Below are positions 17,563 to 25,637 of a DNA stretch of 64,000 bases, one piece after another. The stretch is from UBA2589 sp039585495 (lineage in GTDB: Bacteria; Gemmatimonadota; Gemmatimonadetes; Longimicrobiales; Gaopeijiaceae). Below the pieces are notes generated by a model that saw only the letters and a program-made list of their open reading frames with translations, did no database searches and was not told where the DNA came from. The stretch covers positions 1-64,000 of the forward strand of contig JBDGVT010000038.1 in NCBI GenBank assembly GCA_039585495.1. The letters run 5' to 3'. The translations under genes were made by a program, and so were the position numbers. Position 1 is the stretch's first letter; every line of letters starts with the position of its first letter.

Positions 17563-18697
17563 CGGCAGCCGGTAGGCGGACCTGGAAGGTCGTGCCGTCG
17601 ACAGTCTCGAGAAGCTCGATCTTGCCTTTGTGGACCCCTTCCACGATGCGGCGGGACAGGGCCAGCCCGACACCCCAGCCGCCGGACTTCGATGAGACCC
17701 CCGGTTCGAAGATCTTGTCGCGGATATCCGGGTCGACGCCCGGTCCGGTATCGCGGATCCGCAGGCTGACCCAGTCCCCGCCGATCTCTCGTGCATAGAT
17801 GGTGATCTTGCCACCCCTTCCCGCGAGCGCGTCGAGCGCGTTCTTCACCACGTTCTCGAGGGCCCAGATGAGCAGAACCTCGTTGGCCTTCACACGCGGG
17901 AGTCCGTGCGGAATGTCGACAAGCAGCTCCACGCCCTTCTTCGCGAGTCGTGGAATGCGTGCGGCGAGATAGTCCTCGAGGTCTCGCACGACCTGACGTA
18001 CGGAGAGACTCTCGAGCTCAGGCTCCGTACCAATGAGCTCGAACCTGTGACTGATACGCTCCAGCCGTTCCAGATCCTCGCCGATGGAGCTCGCGATCTC
18101 CTGATCGTGGAGGTTCCCCGGTCGGTCTCGATGCGGAAGGCGAAGCACTTCCAACCAGCCCGCAAGTGATGACAGCGGCGTCCCCAGCTGATGCGCGAGC
18201 TCACGTGCCATGGACGTCCACGCCTTTTCCCCCTCCGCCCGCCGCTGGAACCGGATGACAAGGAACCCGATGAAGACGGTCAGCAGCAGCCCGGAGGCTT
18301 GCAGGAACGGGATGAAGCGCAGGGTTCGAACTTCGGACGAGTCCCCGTAGTGAATGTGCTGTGCCCCCGTCGGATCTCCCACCGGCGGATTCTGCTCGTC
18401 GAGTCTCCGCACGTAGGCGCGGACCCGTTCCTGACCTTCAACCGTCTGGACATCGACCTCGAACGGGAGGTTTACATGAGTCAGAACCGTATCGCCTGGG
18501 CCCATGAGTACGAGTGGAACGCCCGCCTCCGAGACGATCCTCTGGAGCTCGAGCAGCGCCTGGGTTTCACTCGTCGGGTCCTGAGACGAAATCCCTTCCT
18601 GGACGACCGTGTAGATCTGGGAGAGGATCTCGGAATTGGCCTGTACGCGCTCAATGACCTGCTGGGTGTACAGCAGATACCAACCAAGCAACAGCAC
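17555..18697 (-). CDS. Membrane-bound sensor histidine kinase
   Basis: A 380-residue two-component kinase. An N-terminal membrane segment is followed by an extracytoplasmic region of about 110 residues, a second transmembrane helix (LQASGLLLTVFIGFLVI, about 133-150) and the kinase core. The H-box is HQLGTPLSSLAGWLEVL, the N-box ENVVKNALDAL, and the G-boxes DTGPGVDPDIRDKIFEPG and GWGVGLALSRRI. The annotated start is GTG at 18697, which truncates the first membrane helix. The same frame is open to an ATT at 18757 behind an AGGGGG Shine-Dalgarno (18764-18769), giving a full helix preceded by positive charges. No partner regulator is adjacent. Confidence 0.85.
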   Translation of the reverse strand: MLLLGWYLLYTQQVIERVQANSEILSQIYTVVQEGISSQDPTSETQALLELQRIVSEAGVPLVLMGPGDTVLTHVNLPFEVDVQTVEGQERVRAYVRRLDEQNPPVGDPTGAQHIHYGDSSEVRTLRFIPFLQASGLLLTVFIGFLVIRFQRRAEGEKAWTSMARELAHQLGTPLSSLAGWLEVLRLPHRDRPGNLHDQEIASSIGEDLERLERISHRFELIGTEPELESLSVRQVVRDLEDYLAARIPRLAKKGVELLVDIPHGLPRVKANEVLLIWALENVVKNALDALAGRGGKITIYAREIGGDWVSLRIRDTGPGVDPDIRDKIFEPGVSSKSGGWGVGLALSRRIVEGVHKGKIELLETVDGTTFQVRLPAADA

Positions 18698-18767
18698 GAA
18701 CAGTGTCGCGAGAGCGACAGGCCACTTGATCCGTAAGAGGGAACGCGGAGGTCGAATGGTCGGCCCC

Positions 18768-20002
18768 CTAGATGGTCCCGGTGAGCCGCTCGCTCCCCAC
18801 GTAGGCGTGAAGAACCTCCGGTAGAGTGACGCTGCCGTCCTCTTCCTGATGGGTCTCGAGGAGTGCGGCTACGACCCGCGGAAGCGCGAGAGCAGACCCG
18901 TTGAGGGTATGCACGAACTCCGGCTTCTCCGCCTGAGTACGGCGAAAGCGGAGGTTGCCTCGGCGAGCCTGGTAATCCGTGAACGTCGTGCAGCTCGAAA
19001 CCTCGAGCCACGCACCGACCCCCGGCGCCCAAACTTCGAGGTCGTACGTCATCGCCCCGCTCTGCCCCAGATCGCCGGTGGCGAGGAGGACGCGACGGTA
19101 GTGCAGACCCAGCCGCTCGAGGAGAACCTCGGCGTGGCGGGTCAGCTCCTCCAACGCCTCGAGACTCCGCTCCGGGGTCTCGTACCGCACGAGCTCCACC
19201 TTGTCGAACTGATGGACCCTCAGGAGTCCGCGCGTATCCTTCCCGGCTGCCCCTGCTTCTCGTCGGAAGCAGGGCGAATAGGCGGTATAGCGAACGGGCA
19301 TATCGTCCGCGGAGAGCACCTCGTCGCGATGCAGATTCGTGACCGGCACTTCGGCCGTCGGTACCAGCCACAGGTCGTCGCGTTCGGATTGGTACGACTC
19401 GTCCGCAAACTTCGGGAGCTGTCCCGTCGCGGTCATCGACTCGGGCGTCACCAGGTAGGGAACGCGTACTTCCGTGTACCCGTGCTCGCTCGTATGCACG
19501 TCGAGGAAGAAGTTGATCAGCCCACGCTGCAACCGGGCCCCCGCACCTCGCAGCACCGGGAATCCCGAACCACTGATCTTCGAGCCACGAGGAAGGTCCA
19601 GAAGTCCGAGGGCCTCACCGAGGTCCCAATGCGGCAAGGGCTCGAAGGCGAACGCTCTGGGTTCACCCCACGTCGCGAGCACCTCGTTGTCCTCCTCCCC
19701 TCCCACAGGAACGCGGTCCAGCGGACCCGCACGACCTCATCGAGTTCCGAGATCCTCGTTCCCAATTCGCGCGTCATCGCGATCAGCTCGTCCGCGTCCT
19801 CACCGGCACGCTTTCGTTCCCCTACGGTCTTCGACGCCTGGTTTCGCTGTGCCTTGAAGTCGTTGACGGTTCCAAGAGCATCTCGTCTGGCCGCGTCTCG
19901 CTCGAGAACCCGATCGACGAGATCCTCGAGAGACGGATCTCTCTTTGCGAGAGCCTCACGTACCGCATCGGGTTCGGCGCGCAGCCGGCGAATGTCGAGC
20001 AT
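18768..20002 (-). pseudogene. serS: Seryl-tRNA synthetase, interrupted by a frameshifting deletion
   Basis: SerRS charges tRNA(Ser) and is normally essential. The first frame (20002 down to about 19715) encodes the N-terminal helical arm, MLDIRRLRAEPDAVREAL through GTRISELDEVVR. The rest, from PLDRVPVGGEEDNEV to YVGSERLTGTI, lies in another frame (about 19720 to 18768) and keeps class II motifs such as RREAGAAGKDTRGLLRVHQF and NGSALALPRVVAALLE. Compared with relatives, roughly 15-17 codons of the arm-to-core linker (around the usual IPNLP segment) are missing at about 19710-19725, and the frame shifts. This is either a real lesion or an assembly error. Confidence 0.85.
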
Positions 20003-20583
20003 CAGTCGGGCGGGACGAGATCCTGACTGTTACAGATCGGATTCGTCACGTATCGAAAAAGGAGGGTTCCTTCCACTACGTCGATCGCGACCGCTTCGGC
20101 CTTGGCGTAGTAGACACAACTCGACCCGAAAGAGCCGGGAGAACGGTTGGTCTTTACGACGTAGACCGTACCGGTCCGGACCGGTACCGGATCACTCGCC
20201 GTATAGACGAGCGTGTCCGAGGGCGCCTCGGTCACGTCCTCGAAGCGGATCCCCTCCAGCTGCGCGATCCGGGCAGTCGTCGAGACGCCGTACGAGCCCG
20301 GCAACACGAAGACGATTGCTCCACTCCGAGTGTCGATGGCCACGTCCCACTCGCCGGTGGCGTTCGGGTCCTCAACGCTCAAACCGATCTTCTTGAAGAA
20401 GTTGAAGCCGGAAATGAGGTTCAACTCCGGCCGCTGGAGCGAGTACAGCAGTACCGTGTCCGGAGTCGGGTCCCACTGGAACGCGAACGGGTCGTCCTCG
20501 CACCCCACGATGGCCATCGGGAGGGCCGCACCAAGGGCGACGACCAGAGGCCATCGGGAACGGCTACGCACTGCGTTGTTCAT
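20002..20583 (-). CDS. Putative lipoprotein of unknown function
   Basis: Not recognised. I start it at the ATG at 20583 (MNNAVRSRSRWPLVVALG), because this gives a clean lipoprotein signal: positive n-region, hydrophobic core LVVALGAALPMAIV, then a lipobox-like IVGC. Longer starts up to 20670 would bury the signal. The mature part of about 165 residues is rich in beta-prone stretches (WDVAIDTRSGAIVFVLPGSYG, TGTVYVVKTNRS) with a Cys pair late in the chain. Its stop overlaps the serS ATG, so it is the first gene of the serS-kinase-pcrA-gatCAB run. Confidence 0.7.
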   Translation of the reverse strand: MNNAVRSRSRWPLVVALGAALPMAIVGCEDDPFAFQWDPTPDTVLLYSLQRPELNLISGFNFFKKIGLSVEDPNATGEWDVAIDTRSGAIVFVLPGSYGVSTTARIAQLEGIRFEDVTEAPSDTLVYTASDPVPVRTGTVYVVKTNRSPGSFGSSCVYYAKAEAVAIDVVEGTLLFRYVTNPICNSQDLVPPD

Positions 20584-20676
20584 CAAAGTGGTCAGACCTC
20601 GAACAGGAACCGAAAACAGCATGGAAAGTTGCCCACGGCCCGAAGACCGGTCAACCCCGAAAAGGCGCATGATTGC

Positions 20677-20705
20677 TTGACTTTACCCCACATCGCGGGT
20701 AGGTT
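20677..20705 (+). promoter_or_regulatory. Sigma-70-type promoter of the response regulator/manC operon
   Basis: TTGACT at 20677-20682 and TAGGTT at 20700-20705, with a 17-base spacer. The -35 matches the consensus at five of six positions and the -10 at three. It lies about 75 bases upstream of the GTG start at 20779 and points into the plus-strand operon. The same TAGGNT form of -10 occurs before pntAA. Confidence 0.6.
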
Positions 20706-20778
20706 CCCCCCGAATACATTCCAGGTTTCGGGCGCCGCCTGACCTGTCGCCGAAGGCCCTTCCCTGAGAGGTGACGCG

Positions 20779-21174
20779 GTGGCCGACGTGCAACCCGCTT
20801 CAGCGGGCAGCCGCATTCTCGTCGTCGATGACGAGCCCCACATTCGGCGGGTCCTGAGCGCGATTCTCGGAAGTCACGGATTCGACGTGATGATGGCCTC
20901 CGACGGATCACAGGGCCTCGATGAGTTGGGTACCGAGGAAGTGGACCTCGTGATCCTCGATCTGATGATGCCCGGCGCGAACGGTTTGGAAATCCTGTCG
21001 AAGATCCGTAGCGATCCTCAGCGCGCCGACACACCGGTCATCATTCTGACCGCGAAGGGGCAGGACACCGACCGTGAAGCGGCTCTCGCCGGGGGCGCGA
21101 ACGACTTCCTGACCAAACCCTTCAGTCCGAAGAAGCTCATTGCCCGAATCCAAGAGATCCTCGGCGAAGACTGA
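20779..21174 (+). CDS. CheY-like single-domain response regulator
   Basis: A 131-residue receiver domain with no output domain. The acidic pair is in ILVVDDEPHIRR, the phosphoacceptor Asp in VILDLMMPGANG, the conserved Thr in VIILTAKGQDTD and the conserved Lys in FLTKPFSPKKL. It uses a GTG start at 20779. It therefore probably acts by protein-protein contact. Its 3' end overlaps the open frame of manC by 35 bases, and a good promoter lies just upstream, so it leads an operon of sugar-nucleotide genes. No cognate kinase is adjacent. Confidence 0.92.
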   Translation: MADVQPASAGSRILVVDDEPHIRRVLSAILGSHGFDVMMASDGSQGLDELGTEEVDLVILDLMMPGANGLEILSKIRSDPQRADTPVIILTAKGQDTDREAALAGGANDFLTKPFSPKKLIARIQEILGED

Positions 21175-22192
21175 CGACGGAGTCTGGGTAACCGTCCTCG
21201 CGGGCGGAATCGGCTCGCGGTTCTGGCCGGTGAGTACACCCGAACGCCCGAAACAGCTTCTGCCGCTGGCCAGTGACCAGCCGCTCATCGTCGACACCGT
21301 CGATCGGGCCCGTGCCCTCGCCGACGACGAGAGAATTCGGATTCTGGCCGGGGCGCATCTGGCGCAACCGTTCGCGACAGCCCTCGACGGATTCCCGGAG
21401 TCGAGCTACTGGATCGAACCGCGGGCGCGCGGCACCGCCCCAGTCCTCGCCTGGGCGGCATGGAAGCTGGCGCAACTCGATCCCGACGCTGTCATGGTGT
21501 CCCTCCATGCGGATCACCTCATTCGGCCGCTTGTTGCGTTCCAGGAGTCCGTGGCCACCGCGGTCGAGGTCGCACGGCGCATCGGCATCACGCCCGATCG
21601 GATCGAGACCGGGTATGGGCACATCGAACTCGGCACTCGACTGGACAATGCCGGGGCGGCAGCCGCCTACCGTGTCGCCGCCTTCCACGAAAAGCCCGAC
21701 GCGGATACCGCGAAGGCGTACGTCGAGAACGGCTACCTCTGGAATACCGGAATCTTCGTCTGGAAGGCCTCCGTTCTTCTGGAGGAGATCGAACGCCACG
21801 CCCCTGAGCTTCACGAACACCTCGACCTCATTTCGACGGACGACGCCGCGTTCTTCGACGCTGTCCCTGTCAGCGTCATCGATCGGGCCGTAATGGAGAG
21901 GAGCGATCGTGTAGGCGTTGTGGCCGCGACGTTCGAATGGGACGATGTCGGCAGTTGGGAGGCGCTGTCCCGCAGTCGGGAAGCCGACGAGTCAGGGAAC
22001 GTCGTGATCGGATCCGCAATGTCCGTCGATGCTTCGGGCAACGTCGTTTACGCCGAGCACGGCACCGTGATACTCTTTGGAGTCGATGACCTCATCGTGG
22101 TTCAAACCGGTGACAGCACGATGATCGTACCGAGGGCTCAGGCGGCGGATCTGAAGGCGTACATCGCGAGACTCGAGCAGGACGGCCAGTGA
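21140..22192 (+). CDS. manC: Mannose-1-phosphate guanylyltransferase
   Basis: This enzyme makes GDP-mannose from GTP and mannose-1-phosphate for polysaccharide or glycan synthesis. The 350 residues show the nucleotide-binding signature VTVLAGGIGSRFWPVSTPERPKQ, then VSLHADHLI, GYGHIELG, AAFHEKPDADTAK and NGYLWNTGIFVWK. The single-domain form lacks the PMI domain. The TTG at 21140 is the only canonical start upstream of the signature, giving a 35-base overlap with the response regulator. It shares four bases with the next gene. Confidence 0.92.
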   Translation: MPESKRSSAKTDDGVWVTVLAGGIGSRFWPVSTPERPKQLLPLASDQPLIVDTVDRARALADDERIRILAGAHLAQPFATALDGFPESSYWIEPRARGTAPVLAWAAWKLAQLDPDAVMVSLHADHLIRPLVAFQESVATAVEVARRIGITPDRIETGYGHIELGTRLDNAGAAAAYRVAAFHEKPDADTAKAYVENGYLWNTGIFVWKASVLLEEIERHAPELHEHLDLISTDDAAFFDAVPVSVIDRAVMERSDRVGVVAATFEWDDVGSWEALSRSREADESGNVVIGSAMSVDASGNVVYAEHGTVILFGVDDLIVVQTGDSTMIVPRAQAADLKAYIARLEQDGQ

Positions 22193-23406
22193 ACCAGGCG
22201 CGCCTCTTTCTCTTCGATGACCGCCGCGCTCGTCGCTGGGCCCCATTTACGCTGACCCGTCCCGCGGGTGAACTCCTCTTCGGATGCATGAGCATCCGAA
22301 AGCGCGCCGAGAGGGTCCTGGGGCTTACCTGCGAGGGCCACGTGAGCCGCCATGCCCTGGTGGGCTTTGACGAGCCCGGCGCCGCCCGCGCGATCGACCT
22401 GGCGGACGTCGGAGAAGCCGGGACGAGAATCCTGTTGTCGAGCCGAGCGATCATCGAACACCAGGGCCTCGAGCTCCCTCCTGACGGTGGACGGATCTTC
22501 GTCGGGGGAAAACCCGCTGGATGGGTCCTACCCGACGGCGCGCCCGTCCCATCTGAATCGTGGCTGCGCGACCCGGCCTCGGCCCCCGACGAGGGGACGC
22601 GCCTCGAACTCGACGGTTATCTGTTGGGGTATCCGTGGGACCTCATCGCGGCCAACGGGGAGAGGATCGCGTCAGATGTGGCGCATCTCTGGGAGGACGG
22701 CCCGACCCCCGAAGGGGTGTTTCGTCTTGGGGACGCAGCCCTGTCCGTCGCGGAGGGAGCGACCATCGAACCCGGTGTGCACCTCGATCTGAAAGACGGT
22801 CCGATCAGGCTCGAGGCGGGAGTCCGCGTCGAGGGCCCCGCCCGACTGACCGGACCCCTCTTCGTCGGGGCAGGATCCACGATCTTCGGTGGCACCGTCG
22901 GGACCTCGACCATCGGTCCGACATGCCTGGTGCGCGGTGAGGTGGCGCACAGCGTCTTGCTCGGGTTCGTGAACAAGGCCCACGACGGGCACCTGGGACA
23001 CGCGATCCTCGGCCGATGGGTCAACCTCGGGGCGTTCACGACGAACTCCGACCTGAAGAACAACTACCGGCCGGTACATGTCTGGACGCCCGACGGTGAT
23101 CGTGACAGCGGGCTTCTCAAGGTCGGCTGCTTCCTCGGCGACCACGTGAAGACCGGTATTGGAACGATGCTCAACACCGGCACCGTGATCGGGGCCGGAA
23201 GCAACGTGTTCGGCGGCGTGATGCCGCCGACCGTCGTGCCCCCCTTCAGTTGGGGCTCCGGCTCGGATTTCCGCGATCATCGGCTCGAGAAGTTCCTCGA
23301 AACGGCGCATGTAGCCGTCTCCAGGCGAGGCCAGGAGCTGACTCCCGGAGTGGTGGACATCCTTCGTCAGGCCTGGCAGTCGACGGCCGGACGGCGCGCG
23401 GAGTGA
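22189..23406 (+). CDS. GlmU-like putative sugar nucleotidyltransferase with a left-handed beta-helix
   Basis: A 405-residue protein resembling the group with a degenerate N-terminal NTP-transferase domain and a C-terminal hexapeptide-repeat acyltransferase-like beta-helix. The N terminus (ARLFLFDDRRARRWAPFTLTRPAGELL) matches this group and lacks the usual GGxGTR loop. The beta-helix includes GPLFVGAGSTIFGGTVGTS and TSTIGPTCLVRGEV, then the conserved LGRWVNLGAFTTNSDLKNNY and KTGIGTMLNTGTVIGAGSNVFG segments. The GTG start overlaps the manC stop by four bases, pointing to a shared role in sugar-nucleotide supply. The exact substrate is unknown. Confidence 0.82.
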   Translation: MNQARLFLFDDRRARRWAPFTLTRPAGELLFGCMSIRKRAERVLGLTCEGHVSRHALVGFDEPGAARAIDLADVGEAGTRILLSSRAIIEHQGLELPPDGGRIFVGGKPAGWVLPDGAPVPSESWLRDPASAPDEGTRLELDGYLLGYPWDLIAANGERIASDVAHLWEDGPTPEGVFRLGDAALSVAEGATIEPGVHLDLKDGPIRLEAGVRVEGPARLTGPLFVGAGSTIFGGTVGTSTIGPTCLVRGEVAHSVLLGFVNKAHDGHLGHAILGRWVNLGAFTTNSDLKNNYRPVHVWTPDGDRDSGLLKVGCFLGDHVKTGIGTMLNTGTVIGAGSNVFGGVMPPTVVPPFSWGSGSDFRDHRLEKFLETAHVAVSRRGQELTPGVVDILRQAWQSTAGRRAE

Positions 23407-23425
23407 CAGCGAGCCCTCCCCTGGC

Positions 23426-24247
23426 ATGAGGGTCGCGGTCCTCGGCAGCGGCAGCGGTGGGAATTCGGTCTTCGTATGGGCTGGCAACACACGTGTGCTC
23501 ATCGATGCCGGTTTCAGCGCCCGGGCAGTCGCCGAACGACTGAGCACGCTCGAGGTCGAGCCCGACTCGATCGACGGAATCGTCGTCACACACGAGCACG
23601 GAGACCACACCGGCGGAATCGGCGTGTACGCCCGGCGGCACGGGACTCCGCTCTATATGACGGCCCGGACGCGGGCCGCGTGCGAGAAACTGTTCAGAGG
23701 GCAGGAGCGGGTGGTCGAGTACGACCCCGCGCGCCCGTTCTCGATCGGCGATCTGAGGGTAGAGCCGTTCCTGACGGTACACGACGCCGCCGATCCAGTG
23801 GGCGTTGCCCTCGTCGACGAATGCACGGGCCTGAGGCTCGGGCTCGCAACCGATCTCGGCAGACCGACGACGCACATTCGACACGCCCTGGCGGGTTGCG
23901 ACCTGCTGATCCTGGAGGCTAACCACGACGAGGTGATGCTCCACATGAGCCAGTACCCCGCGTCGGTGAAGCGACGGATCTCATCGAGTCATGGACATCT
24001 GTCGAATCAGGCGGCAGCCCGTCTAGCGACGGAGCTGCTCCACCCCAGGCTCGCAGGAGTGGTCCTCGCCCACCTTTCCAAGGAGTGCAACCGGCCCGCG
24101 CTCGCTCGGCAGGTCGTCGGAGACGCGCTGGAGAAGGCAGGGTGGACCGGACACCTCGAGGTCGCACTTCAGCATCGGCCGACCTCGCTGCTCGACATCG
24201 AGGAGCTACGCTTCCGCGCAGGTCCGAGTCAGCTGAGTCTTCTCTGA
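23426..24247 (+). CDS. MBL-fold metallohydrolase, WalJ/YycJ-like
   Basis: A 273-residue metallo-beta-lactamase-fold protein. It begins MRVAVLGSGSGGNSVFV. It has the metal-binding signature THEHGDHTGG near residues 55-64, the further histidine in LTVHDAADPVG, the Asp in LATDLGRPT and a late SHGHLSNQAAARL plus VLAHLSKECNRP. These are typical of the YycJ/WalJ-like group, some of which act as 5'-3' exonucleases. It is 19 bases after the nucleotidyltransferase gene and ends convergent to rseP. The nuclease role is inferred from the family. Confidence 0.86.
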   Translation: MRVAVLGSGSGGNSVFVWAGNTRVLIDAGFSARAVAERLSTLEVEPDSIDGIVVTHEHGDHTGGIGVYARRHGTPLYMTARTRAACEKLFRGQERVVEYDPARPFSIGDLRVEPFLTVHDAADPVGVALVDECTGLRLGLATDLGRPTTHIRHALAGCDLLILEANHDEVMLHMSQYPASVKRRISSSHGHLSNQAAARLATELLHPRLAGVVLAHLSKECNRPALARQVVGDALEKAGWTGHLEVALQHRPTSLLDIEELRFRAGPSQLSLL

Positions 24248-24278
24248 GAGGGGCCTGAAAAAGAAAGGCCGAAGACAG

Positions 24279-25637
24279 CTAGATCCCGAGGAGCCTCAGG
24301 AAATCGTTGGACAATGCCCAAAGCATGATCCCCACGATGATCAGGAACCCGACGTTGCTCCACTTCAGTCGCTGCTCGACCGAAAGCCCTCGCCCTCCGC
24401 GAACGGCCTCGATGGACAGAAAGACCAGGTGGCCCCCATCGAGAACCGGGATAGGCAGGAGGTTCAACACGGCCAGATTCACGCTGAACAACGCCATGAA
24501 TCGCAGAAATGTGTCGAGGCCGTCCTGCGCCGCCCGTCCCGAGGCCTCACCGATGGTGACGATACTCCCGAGCGATCGCGGTGAGACTCCCCCGGTCACG
24601 AGGTCGCGCAGGAATCCGACGATGATCCCCGTGACGAAGACCGTTTCCCGGTAGCCCGCCTGGACGGCTTCGGCGGCTGATACGTCCCGGTACGTCTGGA
24701 GGATCGGCGGGCTGATCCCCGCTCGTCCGACGATCCTGGTCGATCCATCGGGACGCTCCTCCTCTTGGGATTCCAAGGTGAGGACCGTGACAAACTCCGT
24801 CCCGTCCCGATCGATCGTGAACTCGATCTGCTGGCCCGGCCGACTGGTGATCTGTTCGCGCAGATCGTACCAGTTGGACATCGGTTCGCTTCCGACGGCG
24901 AGAACGCGATCGCCGATCTCCACTCCCGCGTCTGCCGCGGGCGTCCCAGGCTCCGTGAAGCCGATCTCCGAGTCGTACCAAACGTTCACGGACGTTATCA
25001 ACGCCCGACGTTCTGACTCGGTGACGGGGATACGCACGGTGATCGTTCGCGACGGATTCCTGAATTCGATCTCGACTGGGCCCGGCTCGCCCAGATAGAG
25101 GCCGGACTGAACATCGCCCCAGTGTTCCGTTTGGGTTTCGCCAATCCGAACGATCCGACTCCCTACCTCGACGGTCGCGAACTCCTCGGTTCCCGGCGGA
25201 AGCGAGGTGGTCGAAATCATCCCGATTCTTGTCGTAGCGAGTTCCTGAACGCCGTACTGTGCGGCGAGGAACGTATACAGGCCGAATGCGAACAGCATGT
25301 TCATGATGACGCCGGCGGAGATGACGACCGACCGAGCCCAGATGGGCTTCGAATCGAAGTCACGATCGCTCGGCTCTCGGCGCGGCCCGTCTACCTCACC
25401 GCCCTCGATCTTCTCCATGACCTCGTCGTCCATCCCACCCATCTTCACATAACCACCGAGGGGGATCGCACTCACGACGTATTCGGTCTCGCCTCGCTGG
25501 AATCCGAACACGCGCGGACCGAGCCCGATCGAGAACCGTTGAACCTCTATCCCGACAGCCTTGGCCGCCCAGAAATGGCCGAGTTCGTGCACGAAGATCA
25601 AAACACCGAGCACGATGATCGTTGCCAACACTGTCAT
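24279..25637 (-). CDS. rseP: RIP metalloprotease RseP (site-2 protease family)
   Basis: An intramembrane zinc protease that cuts anti-sigma factors or remnant signal peptides. The active site HELGH lies in the first transmembrane helix (about residues 18-22) and the LDGGH ligand motif near residue 396. Between them are a further membrane segment and two PDZ-type regions (GSRIVRIGETQTEHWGDV and GVEIGDRVLAVGSEPMSNW). The 452-residue length fits E. coli RseP. It overlaps dxr by four bases and is the last gene of the rplM-to-rseP run. Confidence 0.96.
   Translation of the reverse strand: MTVLATIIVLGVLIFVHELGHFWAAKAVGIEVQRFSIGLGPRVFGFQRGETEYVVSAIPLGGYVKMGGMDDEVMEKIEGGEVDGPRREPSDRDFDSKPIWARSVVISAGVIMNMLFAFGLYTFLAAQYGVQELATTRIGMISTTSLPPGTEEFATVEVGSRIVRIGETQTEHWGDVQSGLYLGEPGPVEIEFRNPSRTITVRIPVTESERRALITSVNVWYDSEIGFTEPGTPAADAGVEIGDRVLAVGSEPMSNWYDLREQITSRPGQQIEFTIDRDGTEFVTVLTLESQEEERPDGSTRIVGRAGISPPILQTYRDVSAAEAVQAGYRETVFVTGIIVGFLRDLVTGGVSPRSLGSIVTIGEASGRAAQDGLDTFLRFMALFSVNLAVLNLLPIPVLDGGHLVFLSIEAVRGGRGLSVEQRLKWSNVGFLIIVGIMLWALSNDFLRLLGI

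Noticed and set aside
18849..20396. 515-codon plus-strand open frame
   Set aside because: Antisense to serS and the lipoprotein; no domain pattern.
24252..24270. GGCCT/AGGCC hairpin between the MBL gene and rseP
   Set aside because: Only 5 bp with an A-rich loop and no T-tract; too weak to call a terminator.
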